A stretch of 64,000 nt of DNA from Malania oleifera (Eukaryota; Streptophyta; Magnoliopsida; Santalales; Ximeniaceae), in the NCBI RefSeq assembly GCF_029873635.1, contig NC_080420.1, positions 50,669,457 through 50,733,456 on the forward strand, given 5' to 3'. Position 1 is the first letter of the stretch. The number at the start of each line of letters is the position of its first letter. Shown here in pieces: positions 12,347 through 24,210 of the stretch. The position numbers were made by a program, and so were the translations under genes. Under the pieces are notes generated by a model that worked only from the letters and a program-made list of their open reading frames with translations, had not been told where the DNA came from and searched no databases.

Positions 12347-14151
12347 TGTCACGCTTCGAACCTAAAAATAGGACCCAGGGGTGAAAATGTAATCTAACCT
12401 ATTCCTGTATCCGATAAAACATCCACAGATACAGTACCAAGGATGAGGGTCGGACCCCGTGGGGTTCCCAAGCACCCTAAACACATCCAAACACAATCAT
12501 ATACGCAATGGAAAAAGGTCATTCTATATATACATATGCAGTACCATACCAGAGTCTGTACAAGAGCAGAAACAGGCTCTATCAAAATGTAGAAACGGGT
12601 GCCTAAATACATCTCAATATGGCAACCCACCAAAATACAATCCTAGCACTTACCCAAGCGCTAACCGAAGTACACCGGCCACTATGCTACCTACACTAGG
12701 ATGCTAGTTCCAGTTACTCGAAGGACCTGTAAAAATATACGTACAGCAAGGGTGAGACACCTCTCAGTAAGGAAGAACACAGGTTATATCGATGTGTGGC
12801 ATTTGAGTGTTATCATGATGTAACATACACGCAGTTCAATGCAGTCCAATACTAATTAACACAGTGCATACACGCACACATACATATAATCAGCAATCCT
12901 GGTGTCATCACACCCTTTGACCCGAAGTCGGCCAGCGACATACAACGTTGGCCCGTAGCCAACCCGCGAACATGGTGCCATCGGCACATGGCTAGTCCCC
13001 GAATCCTATGGCATTGTATTGGCTTTAACTGGTGGATCCACACCCTTCGGCCTGATTTGCCGGTATAGGCTCATGTCGTCAAATATAGAGCCAGACACTC
13101 TCAGTACCTGGAACAATTCGGAACCCCGTTCCTACTAGCATTTCAACAGTCACACACACATGCATGCTCATATAACCAAACAAACCACACCCATTTGGTA
13201 ATCTAAATCATGGTTTTCCAAAAAAATATAGTTTAAACAAGTCAAGGCACAGTCATCCCCAATAACACAGTATAAATCAACATATACGTTCGGTTTTCAT
13301 CAAAACCAGGGATACATCCCATCGCCCCCTTTTTCCCAAAACTGTAATAATGAAAAACTCATAGTTTTTCCTATTAGATCCCCCCAAATGAGTAACCAAA
13401 ACATACACAGAACCGTGAACCATAGTTCTATCGAGTCCGATTTCAAAAATAACCAATATAAACACAGTTCCCCTTACCTTTTCCCTGAATAGCAAATCCC
13501 GAACTCCAAGGCCCCTAAATAGTGAACCGAGTTCCAAAAGTTACAATTTACAGTACAGAATATACTCACAAGACTGTTTCCTACAAAACTATCGAATTAG
13601 AATTGAAAACCAAGTCTTACCTCGATTTTACGTTGAAACCCGAAAATCTCCGAAATGGAATTCTAATCCACAGAACTTGTAGAGAATTTTTCCACGATCC
13701 TCGTGGTAACTTCAGATTCACGATTCTAATGACGAATAGCGAGGAAATCTAGAGAGAGGGAGTGAATCCCGAGTTCCTAGAGAGAGAGAGAGAGTGAATC
13801 CCAAGTTCCTAGAGAGAGAGAGAAAAAAAAACTACTACTTCATTGCTAACAACTCAAAATATCCTTTTAAAGAGCCTTTGACCCAGGTGGATTTATCGAC
13901 GAATTGGTGTCCTCGTCGACGAGTCCGCCATTGGCTTCGTTGATGAGACGGTGGCCTCGTTGACGAGCCAAATATTTCTAATTTCCTGAACCTCTCGGCA
14001 TTCCCTCATTGACGAGCCTCTGAATTTCGTTGACAAGAAGGACGAAGACTTCATCGACGAAATTTGGCTTCATCGATGAGGCCTGCTCTTTTACCAAAAT
14101 GCCCCTCTCTTTAAATATTTAAAAACCATTTTCAAGAGTCGGGTTCTTACA
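12347..14151 (-). repeat. 5' LTR of gypsy D
   Basis: Partner of the LTR at 5962-7771, 1805 bp, same termini (TGTAAGAACCCGACTC to GAAGCGTGACA on the minus strand). CTCGTCGACGAG-type words lie at 13890-14080, with one extra word relative to the other LTR. Near 13750-13830 a GA-rich block is duplicated. The stem-loop motif is at 12750-12771. LTR differences are visible throughout, so the insertion is not recent. Confidence 0.92.
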
Positions 14152-14848
14152 CAAGAAGTTTGAGTCTATTATGGGGGAGCAAGGCTACAATAAGACAACT
14201 TCAGATTGCTGCGTATTTGTTCAGAAATTCTCTTCTAATGATTTTATTTTCTTACTACTTTATGTGGATGACATGCTGATTGTTGGCAGGAATGCTTCAA
14301 GGATTAACAGTTGAAGAAGCAATTGAGTAAGTCATTTGTTATGAAGGATTTAGGGCCAACAAAGAAAATTCTTTGCATAAGAATCAATCGTGACTGGGGT
14401 GCCAAGAAGTTATATTTGTCACAGGAGGAGTACATTGAGAAAGTGCTTTAGAGCTTCAATATGGACAAACCTAAAGTGGTTAGCTCTTCTCTTGCTACCC
14501 ACTTTAGACTAAGTACAGGAATTTCCTTCTAGAGATAAGGAAAAGAAAGACATGGAAAGAGTTCCTTACACCTTAGTAATAAGAAGTTTGATGTATGCAA
14601 TGGTTTGTACAAGACTAGATAAAGCCTATGCAGTTAGTGTAGTTAGCCGATTCTTGGCAAATCTGGGAAGAGAACATTGGAATTGAATAAAGGGATCACG
14701 AGGTATTATCGAGGCATTTCCATATTGAGACTTGGTTTGGGAAATTGACAACCATTGTTAGTTGGCTACACAGATGCAGAAATGATAGGGGATGTGGATA
14801 CTTATAAGTCTACTTCGACCTATTTGATAACTTTTGTAGGTGGGGCTA
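14152..14848 (+). pseudogene. Copia C reverse transcriptase C-terminus and start of RNase H
   Basis: The copia reading resumes after gypsy D: KKFESIMGEQGYNKTTSDCC, then the catalytic LLYVDDMLIVG at about 14252-14284. Further on the thumb and connection segments are readable with interruptions (an in-frame stop at ILRLGLGN-stop). It ends with GYTDAEMIGDVDTYKSTSTY, the start of copia RNase H. The reading stops at 14848 where solo LTR E is inserted and continues at 17339-17344. Stops in 14310-14760 inactivate it. Confidence 0.82.
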
Positions 14849-15073
14849 TGTAATAACCCGAAAAAAAATTATTAATTAATTAATTAAAATTATTAATCAA
14901 TTAATTAGTTAACTATTATTAAATTAATGTATTAAATAAATAAATAAATAAAATAGTATGAAAATAAAATAAAATTATTAATTAAAGAGTAATTAGTAAT
15001 TAATTAATTAATTAAATATTATTAAATTGAATTAATTAAATAAATTATATGATGGGTATATATATATAAGGAT

Positions 15074-15112
<39 letters not shown>

Positions 15113-17338
15113 AAGTAAAGATATAATTAAATGAATTGGATTTCAATTTGAAATCCATTCAATTAGAAACCTTATCTCTCCGGAGTTCACACCTCTCAAG
15201 ATTTCAGTCACTCTTAGCTTCTCTTAGTATCTCCGTCTCACTCCTCCATCCTCCTTCTCTCTCTAATTTGATTTCGTCAGCCTAACGAGCGTCGATCGGA
15301 AAATGGAAGGTATCGTTAGATTCCTAACTCCGCCGCTGACATTTCTACTGGAGCAGGTTTGTCATGGGAGCGGCGTAGGCACCACTCCTAGGGATAAGTA
15401 TATTTTTCCTAATTTCTCAATTTTTCGTTAAATCTGTTGTTAAATCAATGATTAGGCACCAACATGGGGTCCTAGTCGTGATCGTCGTCATTTTGACGTA
15501 GGTAAACTTCCAATTGGGGTTTTCTAGGCCCCATTCCCAAGCGAGAGTGGGATTTGAAAATTTTGACAAATTGGTTATATTTGCGGGTATAACTATTAAT
15601 TTAAAAATTATGGCCCTAGGAAATATTTAAATAGTATTTTACATAGGAATAATTTAATGAAATTAGGATTTTTGATTCAGGGTTCGGGTGAGCGCCGCAG
15701 GTATTTTTCGGAGTCCATGTTGGCATCGTTCAAGAAACTAGGTAAGGGGAAAAATATATATTAAATTAGAAAATTGTGTTATATATATGTGTATATGTTT
15801 CGGTATGAGTTTAAAATGTCAACCATTTAAATTATGTTTTTCCGAGTTTAGGGCTATTTATTATATAAGTATATGCGAAACTGAACTAATGAAAGAGAAA
15901 ATATTTTCAGGATAATTATGTAAGAAATGAAAAGTATTTTCAGTATATAAACATTAAATGTTGGTTTGCTTATTTTACAAGCAATGTGTGAATTTTATTG
16001 TTAAACTGTGTGACATGAGATTTTATGCAAATATATGTTAAATGTATGAGATGCACATTAAGTAAGTAGTGCATTGTGAATAAAACATGATATGGACTAT
16101 GTTGCTTGTGTGTGTTAATGCAACCATGTAAACAGCTGAAAGATGCTGGGTAAAACAGTTGAAAGATACTAGGTAAATATATGATAGCTGAAAGATGTTG
16201 GGTAAAACAGCTGAAAGATGCTGGGTAAATATATGATAGCTGAAAAATGATGGGTAAAACGGCTAAAAGATGTTGGGTAAATGTATGACAGCTGAAAATT
16301 GTTGGGTAAAACTGCTGAAAGATACTGGGTAAAACAGCTGAAAGATGCTGGGTATGAAATGAAAAGAAATGAAAATGGAAATGAATTAAATGGAAATGAA
16401 ATGTGAAATGTGAACAATGTAAAATGGGAAAGAGTCACTTAAAGTGAAATGGAATGAAATGTTAAAGTTATGAACATGAACATATGTGATTGGTTGAATA
16501 ATGACAGAAAGAATAATATATTATGTTATTAGAAGTATTTATGTATGTAGAACATGTTTCATTTGGGCGGGGCGCACTCTTCGCCTGAGGTCTTGCTGAG
16601 TAAGGTGAGTGCACTAGTAGCTTCAGATGTGGTAGTAGCTGCATAACGTACTAGGGCAGAGGGAACCTACTTGTATGGGCGGGTAGATTTCCCTATCCTT
16701 GGGGCCTTCGCTGGTAAATCTTTGTTTTAATTGTGTGAGTACAAAATTAATTTAATACTTGAGGGCATACTGAGTAAGGTGAGTGCCTTGGTATGCTTTA
16801 ATTGTGACCTTTAGGTTGCCTAAGTATCAGAACAGAGGGTTCTACTTATATGAGCGGGTAATCACCCCTATTCTCGGGTAATCTCGTGGGTTGAATCTTT
16901 TGCATGTGTTTGGCTAGGATTAGAGAATGATTTTAGAAATTATGTTAATGATTTTCAAATGTTAAATATTATGTTGTTATATAAACTCATGTTAGCCACA
17001 CGTTGTTTTAATATATTGTTTCTTCCCTTACTGAGATGTGTCTCACCCGAATAAATGCATTTTTTTCAGGACTCTTTCGAAGTCGAGCTTAGAGAGCTCG
17101 AGGTTTTGTAGCATTTTTGGGAAATAGATAGAGAAAATGGTATATTTTTATGTTAATTTTTAGATGTATACAGGTGGATGATTAATTTGTTATAGTTGAT
17201 AGATAGGGATAGTAAACTCTGGTATTATATTTGTGAAGTTTATATTTATGTTTTTCGCTGCGTATTGGATTATGGATTATCAGGGATATTATCAGGTATA
17301 ACGCGCCGGACCCGGGTTTAAGGGTTTGGGGCGTTACA
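14849..17338 (+). mobile_element. Gypsy solo LTR E
   Basis: A 2490-bp segment starts TGTAATAACCCG and ends GGTTTGGGGCGTTACA, flanked by GGCTA at 14844-14848 and 17339-17343. It splits copia C RNase H. It contains no coding domain, primer site or polypurine tract, so it is a single LTR left by recombination between two LTRs. Ends and internal wording (GCGGGTAGATTTCCC, and the GAGATGTGTCTCACCC motif at 17027-17048) relate it to the LTRs of element F. Its first 300 bp is very AT-rich with ATTAATTAATT runs and a TA microsatellite at 15072-15108. Confidence 0.9.
16132..16355 (+). repeat. Minisatellite inside solo LTR E
   Basis: About nine imperfect copies of a 22-27 bp unit around AGCTGAAAGATGCTGGGTAA, alternating with short AC or TATATGAT linkers. 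It lies in the middle of the LTR, upstream of the stem-loop motif. Confidence 0.9.
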
Positions 17339-17343
17339 GGCTA

Positions 17344-17723
17344 TAGCTTGGCAGTCGAGACTTCAGAAGTATATTACTCTTTCTATGAGAGAGGCAGAGT
17401 TCATTCCAGCAACAAAAGCGACTAAAGAGTTGCTATGGCCAAAGAAGTTCTTGAGATAACTTGGTTTCAAGCAATAGAGGTATGTGTTGTTTTGTGATAG
17501 CCAAAGTGCTATTCAACTTGCTAAGAATTCCAGTTTCTATACAACATCGAAGCACATTGATGTACAATACCATTGGAATAGAGATGCGTTGAACGATAAG
17601 TTACTGGAATTTGAGAAGGTTCACACTGATGATAATGCTTCTGATATATTGACAAAGACACTGCCAAGGGAGAAGCTTGAAGTTTGTTGTTCGATCGTCA
17701 GGCTAACGATTCCTTTCACATAG
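17344..17723 (+). pseudogene. Copia C RNase H, C-terminal part
   Basis: After the GGCTA duplication the frame reads SWQSRLQKYITLS ... EAEFIPATKATKELLW, then stops, then LFCDSQSAIQLAKNSSFY, SKHIDVQYHW and NASDILTKTLPREKLEVCC. These are the copia RNase H signatures, including the E in EAEF and D in CDSQSA. Two in-frame stops lie near 17458 and 17477. The terminal stop at 17721 is followed directly by the polypurine tract. Confidence 0.88.
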
Positions 17724-17730
17724 TTAGAAA

Positions 17731-17740
17731 GGGGGAGATT
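17731..17740 (+). other. Polypurine tract of copia C
   Basis: GGGGGAGATT immediately before the 3' LTR. It would prime plus-strand DNA synthesis. Confidence 0.75.
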
Positions 17741-17778
17741 TCTTGGGTTATTTCTTTCCATATGGAGGAAAGCCCAAG
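17741..17778 (+). repeat. Copia C 3' LTR, first piece
   Basis: Starts TCTTGGGTTATTTC (the usual TG changed to TC) and runs to CCCAAG, where element F is inserted. It continues at 23582. Confidence 0.75.
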
Positions 17779-20276
17779 TGTGACACCCCGAAATCCGCCA
17801 AGTGGGGCCCAGGTGCCACGTGTTCCAATCACCTATATCTAATACCATAGTTAACATGCACGCAGCAGCACATAAATAAATAACCTCAAATAAATACCCA
17901 AGTTCTATATAACAACCCAAAAATGAACACTATAACATTCAGATATTCATATCCACAACCAGCATTTAAAACATAACCCAGTACAAATATATATCGATAC
18001 ATATATATATACCAGTATCTCACAATACCCCAAACAAAAAAACCACCAAATACAATCTCAACCTAGGTCTTCAAACTCGGTCTCCAGAAGAACTTGAAAA
18101 ATTGTTAATCCACTAGGGTGAGGCACTTCTCAGTAAGGGTGGAATAAATTATAAAAGTGTGTGACAAATGAGTTTTAATATTTACATATCAAAATAAACT
18201 GCTTCTCACATAATTTCAATAACAACTAAGAAAATGTACCATTAATAAAATTTCTGACATCTAATGTCATATACACATCCAATATGCACAAGTACATAAT
18301 TTTTATGGAGGCAAAAGTCCCCAAGGATAGGGAGGATTACCCGCCCATACAAGTAACTTCCCTCTGCTTTGGTACTAAAAACTACCTACCAGAGCACTCA
18401 CCTTACTTAGTAAGCCCTCAGGTGAAGAATTACCTCGCCACCAACATACACATTTTTATTATTTTAAAGGCAAAGGTTTCCAAGGATCGGGATGTCTACT
18501 CGCCCATACAAGTAGCATCCCTTTGCACTAATACCAAGTAACTACCGAGCAGAGCACTCGACTTTCTCAACAAGCTCTCGGTGGTATGTTTACCTCGCCG
18601 CATGCACACATACATTGACAATATGTTATACCATTACTATTATGTTTTTATTAAATTCACATGCACAACACATCCACACAAGAATCACGCAACTTATACT
18701 TCGTCTTCCAATGTCGTCAGTATGTGGCCCACACAGAGAAATTGCGTACATATCAGTACCTAGTCCATACAGGAACTTACGTACTTCTTATCTACACTTG
18801 GCCCACACAGGCACAACTACCCAAACAAAATACATGACATGGCCCACACAGGCGCCATTATCCACACAAGATATAACGTGACCTACACAGGCACCACTAC
18901 CCACACAAGGTATATAACATGACCCACACAGGCGCCATAATCCATACAGGATATAAAATGGCCCACACAAGCACCACTCCAGCTTCCGCAACACGTGGCC
19001 CATATAGATACCACTATTCACCAGTATCCAATCCCCATGACCTACCCGTCATGCATTAGTAGAACAAACTCCTCGACCTGCCAATGTCCTACCTTATATA
19101 AATGACAATATGACAAGTTCCTCGACCTGCCAACGTCATATCATGATTTACATATAGGCAATATAACAACCTCCTCCTGCCAATGTTATATTGAGATGCA
19201 TACGAATAACCACATCAATTAATTCACACAGACGCATCAATGCATTTCCACATAGGAATCCAACATATCAATTTATTTCCAACACAATATCCCAACAGAT
19301 CAATGCATTTCCACACAGGAGTCAAACATAACAATTTATTCATCATGTCATAATCATTCAAAACATCCCCACATGCAAACCCAAATGCCACAACAATTTA
19401 TATTCAATTTATTAGGAAAAATTATTCTCATGTCACACGAATTTAATATCATATGCAATTATCTCAAATATAAATCTTAAAAAAAATCATCATTTTTCCA
19501 GTAATCATGTTATTCTGAAAATCATATAGATAAATAATAAATTTCATATGCTCATAAACAACTCGTTCACCTTAGTAAAATACTGATATAATTTTATTCC
19601 CCCTTACCTGATTCCCTGAACCACGCCTACAAGGCTCCCAAAATTATACCACGATACTCACCCGAACCTTGATTCAATCAAATCAACCCCAATAAAATAT
19701 TATTTTAACCTTTCTTAATTTAGAAAAATTAAATATCAATTAATTTCTAAATAACCCATTTATTCTAATTTTGAGCTATTTCTACAACGATCCCACGAGA
19801 AATCCGCTCTGCTAGATTTGTAGAAAATCATCCCTAGATTCTCGTAGTGGTACTCGATTGTCAATTTGGCTTAAAATTTAAGAAAAATTTAGGTAAAAAT
19901 GAGAATTTGGTTTATCTCAGGAGATATGTCCATGTTACTCCTATGACAAATCCACTTCAGTAGATATGTCGGTGGCGGAGAATGGAGTCAAGTGGTATTT
20001 TCGGATTTTCAATTGGGCGAGAATCCGCAGCGAAATTGTAGAGAAAAAAGGCATAGAGAATGTGAGCTCAGAGAAATTTTTTTTTTTTCCTTTCTGTCCC
20101 TTTCCTTCCTATTGTGCGCGTGAGAAGAAATTTTTTTTTTCTTCTTTCCTCTTCCTACTTTGTTCCAATAGGAAACTTAGCCTTTAAGTTTTCCTTTTTT
20201 TTTTTTTTTTTTTATTTCCTTTATTCACACTTTAAACTTTTATATATACTTTTATATATATATACTTACATATATA

Positions 20277-20311
<35 letters not shown>

Positions 20312-20400
20312 AAAATCCTCAAATTTCTTAATTTAATTAATTTTCTTAATAATAATTAATTAATTAATAATAATTAAATTTTTTTAATTAATTTTGTAAA

Positions 20401-20451
<51 letters not shown>

Positions 20452-20462
20452 TTGTCGTTACA
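17779..20462 (-). repeat. 3' LTR of element F
   Basis: 2684 bp. Contains the stem-loop motif at 18116-18136, a minisatellite of about 38 bp units around GGCCCACACAGGCGCC at 18720-19010, poly-T and TA runs at 20190-20310, and an ATT microsatellite at 20402-20450. Short open frames here are repeat-derived and not coding. Confidence 0.92.
18720..19020 (-). repeat. Minisatellite in the 3' LTR of F
   Basis: Repeated CCCACACAGGCACCACTACC-type units alternating with CACACAAGGTATATAACATG, about 7 units, in mid LTR. Confidence 0.88.
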
Positions 20463-20857
20463 TTCTCCCCTCCTTAAAATAATTTCACCCTCGAAATTCG
20501 CTAATAAATTATAGAACAACGAATCAGTTTAACATTTAAATCTTCAATTGAAATATCAAACAACTAGCTTATCCTCAAATCAACCTAACCCTCAAGTTCT
20601 AATTCTGAGTTCCAGTCTCTCTGCTCAGAAACATCACCGACAACAAATTTACCGTGGTTTTCTGAAACAGGCCAAATTTAGAAACTCATAGAAGTCCATT
20701 AAGGGATTCTGCCTCTAAACTACGAAACAAAACTCAAAATATTCTATCAATATCCTAATCTACCCATTCCTATCCTTAACCTTATTCGTACCTATACTCT
20801 GGTATTAATCAATCCTAAAGTCTGCAGAATCTATAACCTAATGCTCTAATACCACAA
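20463..20857 (-). other. Residual interior of element F
   Basis: 395 bp between the LTRs. It holds the polypurine tract at its left edge and the primer binding site at 20843-20854. No protein domain is readable; the wording near the polypurine tract resembles the 3' end of Tekay-like pol regions. This is the footprint of an internal deletion. Confidence 0.85.
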
Positions 20858-23292
20858 TGTAACGCCCCGAAACCCGCCAAGTGGCGACCGGGTGTCACGA
20901 GTTCCAATCACCTGTATCTGATACCATAATTAACATGCACGCAGCGGCACATAAATAAATAACCTCAAATAAATACCAAAGTTCTATATAACAACCCAAA
21001 AACAAACACAACAACATCTAAATATCCATATCCACAACCAGCATTTAAAACATAATCCAATACAAATATATATCTGTAAATATATACCAATATCTCACAA
21101 TACCCAGAAAAAAAACCACCAAATACAATCCCAGCCTAGGCCTTCAAACCCGGTCTCCAGAAGAATCTGAAAAATTGTTAATTCACTGGGGTGAGACACT
21201 TCTCAGTAAGGGTGGAATAAATTATAACAGTGTATAACAAATGAGTTTTAATATTTACATATCAAAATAAACTGCTTCTCACATAATATCAATAACAACT
21301 GGGAAAATGTAACATTAATATAATTCTTGACATCTAATGTCATACACATATCCAATATGCACAAGTACATAATTTTTATGTAAGCGAAAGTCCCCAAGGA
21401 TAGGGAGGATTACCCTCTCATACAACTAGCTTCTCTTTGCTTTGGTACTAAAAACTACCTACCAGAGCACTCACCTTACTCAGTAAGCCCTCAGGTGAAG
21501 AATTACCTCGCCGCCAATATACACATCTTTATTATTTTAAAGGAAAAGGTTTCCGAGGATCGGGATGTCTACCCGCCCATACAAGTAGCATCCCTTTGCA
21601 CTGATACCAAGAAACTACCTAACAGAACACTCGCTTTTCTCAGCAAGCTCTCAGTGGTATGTTTTCCTCGCCGCATGCACACACATGCATTCACAATATG
21701 TTATACCATTACTATTATATTTTAATTAAATTCACATGCACAACACATCCATAGAAGAATCACACAACTTATACTTCGTCTTCCAATGTCCTCAGTACGT
21801 GGCCCACACAGAGCAACAGCGTACATATCAGTACGTGGCCCACACAGGCACCTACGTACTTCTTATCTACACGTGGCCCACACAGACACCACTACTCACA
21901 TAGGGTACATAACATGACCCACACAGACGCCATTATCCACATAGGATATGTGATCCACACAAGCATCACTACCCACACAAGGTACATAACATGACCCACA
22001 CAAGCGCCATAATCCACACAGGATATAACGTGGCCTACACAGGCACCACTATTCACCAGTATCCAATCCCTATAACCTACCCGTCATACATTAGTAGAAC
22101 AAGCTCCTTGACCTACCAATGTCCTACCCCATATAAATGACAATATGACAAGTTCCTCGACCTGCGAACGTCGTATCATGATTTACATCTAGGCAATATA
22201 ATAACCTCCTCATGCCAACGTTATATTAAGATGCATACGAATAATCACATCAATTAAATCACATAGACGCATCAATGCATTTCCACATAGGAATCCAACA
22301 ATTCAATTCATTTCCCACACAGTATCCCAATAGATCAATACATTTCCACACAGGAGTCAAACATAACAATTTATTCATCATGTTGTAATCATTCCAAACA
22401 TCCCCACATGCACACCCAAATGCCACAACAATTTATATTCAATTTGTTAGGAAAAATTATTCTTATGTCACACGAATTTAATATCATATGCAATTATCCC
22501 AAATATAAATCTTAAACAAAAATCATCATTTTTCTAGTAATCAGGCTATTTTGAAAATCATATAGATAAATAATAAATTTCATATGCTCGTAAATAACTG
22601 GTTCACCTTAATAAAATACTGATATAATTTTATTCCCACTTACCTGATTCCCTGAACCACGCCTGTAGGGCTCTCAAAATTATACCCGCGGCACTCACCC
22701 GAACTCTGATTCAATCAAATCAACTCCAATAAAATATTATTTTAATCATTCCTAATTTACAATAATTAAATATCAATTAATTTCTAAATAACCCATTTAT
22801 TCCAGTTTTGGGCTATTTCTACAACAATCCCACGAGAAATTCGTTCCGCTAGATTTGTAAAGAATCATCCCTAGATTCTCGTGGTGGTGCTCAATCGTCA
22901 ATTTGATTTAAAATTTAAGAAAAATTGAGGTAAAAATGAGAATTTGGCTTACTCCAGGAGATATGCCCACGTTACTCCTATGACAAATCCACTTCGGTAG
23001 ATATGTCAGTGGCGGAGAATGGAGTCTAGTGGTATTTTCAGATTTTCAATTGGGCGAGAATCCGCAGCGAAATCGTAGAAAGAAGAGGAGTGGAGAACGT
23101 GAACTGAGAGAATTTTATTTATTTATTTTTTTTTTCCTTTCCTTCCTATTGTGCGCGTGAGAAGAATTTTTTTTTTTTTTCTTCTTTCCTCTTCCTACTT
23201 TGTTCAAGCAGGAAACTTAGCCTTTAAGTTTTTTTTTTTTTCTTTCTTTCCTTTATCCACACTTTAAACTTTTATATATATAATTATATATT

Positions 23293-23339
<47 letters not shown>

Positions 23340-23576
23340 TTACATATATACTTATATATATATATATATATATATCCAAAATCCTCAAATTTCTTAATTT
23401 AATTAATTTTCTTAATAATAACTAATTAATTAATAATAATTAATTTTTTTAACCCAAAATCCTCAAATTTCTTAATTTAATTAATTTTCTTAATAATAAT
23501 TAATTAATAATAGTAATATTTTTTTAATTAATTAATTTTTTAAATTATTATTATTATTATTATTTTGGTTGTTACA
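20858..23576 (-). repeat. 5' LTR of element F
   Basis: 2719 bp, highly similar to 17779-20462. Stem-loop motif at 21188-21210, minisatellite at 21790-22060, TA microsatellites at 23293-23375. A short AT-rich segment around CCAAAATCCTCAAATTTC is duplicated at 23373 and 23456. Confidence 0.92.
21790..22060 (-). repeat. Minisatellite in the 5' LTR of F
   Basis: Same CCCACACAGGC unit family as at 18720-19020 but with a different copy arrangement, so the array has changed since the two LTRs were made identical by transposition. Confidence 0.85.
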
Positions 23577-23581
23577 CCAAG

Positions 23582-24210
23582 TGGGCTTTATTAAAAGCCC
23601 AAAGTCTAACTCTTTAGTGTGATAACCTAAAAGAAATTATAAAAAGAGATGGGAGAAGAGATGAGTCATCACTTCTCAAAAAAAGAAAGAAAATTGTGAT
23701 TTTTCTCATACTGCATAGATTTCATTAAAACTTTGATCCTGCTTTGTTTGTGGTTCGATCGAGCTAAAATTTAGAGGAGAGGTTCACAACTCAAGGAGTT
23801 ACAATCTTAACGGTAGAGATCAGATTTTGGGCTCGAGAGTTGGGATTTGTGCCCGTGAATAGTAACCGCGGTTTTGGTATATATGCTCTCCAATTCTCTT
23901 TCTATTTGGTAAGATTGATGATATCTTGATGAAATATTTTTGTAACCTCTAATTGCGATTAAAGAAGACTCTGTGTACCAATTATTTGGTTGATAGTGAA
24001 GATTTCAACTAAATAAGGTCCCGTGGTTTTTCTTCCTCACACTAGGAAAGTTTTCCATGTAAAAAACTGCTTGAATTCTTATGACTTGATATGATAGATT
24101 ATTTTTCTTATTATTTTCATCACATATAAAAGTAGAGATACCCTATATTTGCTTGCATATAGGGAGAAGAATTATTTTTCTGTGATTGTTTGTTGATATC
24201 TTTCTCAACA
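23582..24210 (+). repeat. Copia C 3' LTR, second piece
   Basis: Continues GTGGGCTTTATTAAAAGCCC after the target duplication of F. A TATA-like TTATAAAAAG lies near 23636. The end is taken at TTTCTCAACA (24210), a typical copia LTR terminus. Total LTR about 670 bp. Confidence 0.7.

Larger units (their letters stand above)
5962..14151 (-). mobile_element. Complete Ty3/gypsy element D (Tekay/Del-like), degenerate
   Basis: Two LTRs (5962-7771 and 12347-14151) flank a 4.6-kb interior carrying gag, protease, reverse transcriptase, RNase H and integrase in gypsy order on the minus strand. The 5-bp duplication CAAGA lies at 5957-5961 and 14152-14156, interrupting copia C. The primer site is at 12332-12343 and the polypurine tract AAGAGGGGAGG next to 7772. 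The [10 protein letters not shown] catalytic motif and the [12 protein letters not shown] and MDFVIELPP integrase wording fit the Tekay/Del chromovirus group. Frames contain multiple stops and frameshifts. The chromodomain expected after integrase is missing. Confidence 0.93.
17779..23576 (-). mobile_element. Gypsy-derived element F: two LTRs with almost no interior
   Basis: Two long LTRs (17779-20462 and 20858-23576) bracket only 395 bp, flanked by CCAAG at 17774-17778 and 23577-23581. The interior keeps the two priming sites: a primer binding site TGGTATTAGAGC at 20854-20843 and a polypurine tract AAGGAGGGGAGAA next to 20462, both minus strand. There is no coding domain. It is therefore an internally deleted, non-autonomous element that could only move with proteins from a related autonomous gypsy. 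It is related to solo LTR E. Confidence 0.93.
5634..24210 (+). mobile_element. Copia element C, right part, split by three later insertions
   Basis: The plus-strand copia coding sequence is continuous once three inserts are removed: gypsy D (5962-14151), solo LTR E (14849-17338) and element F (17779-23576). Each insert is flanked by a perfect 5-bp duplication of C sequence (CAAGA, GGCTA, CCAAG). Surviving order: reverse transcriptase, RNase H, polypurine tract GGGGGAGATT at 17731-17740, then a 3' LTR of about 670 bp ending near 24210. Gag, protease, integrase and the 5' LTR lie left of element B, outside the window. Internal stops show it is dead. RNase H wording (SKHIDVQYHW) suggests a Tork/Tnt1-like lineage. 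Confidence 0.85.

Noticed and set aside
5957..14156. Reading 5664-5999 as a separate complete protein ending in EPGNGTRR
   Set aside because: The last residues after RQWYK are LTR sequence of gypsy D; the true continuation is at 14152.
16169..16438. Minus-strand 89-residue open frame
   Set aside because: It is a reading of the minisatellite and poly-A-rich part of solo LTR E; repeated FT/SF wording comes from the repeat unit.
18284..18881. Open frames in the LTRs of element F
   Set aside because: Repeat-derived; the matching frames in the other LTR are disrupted and show no domain.
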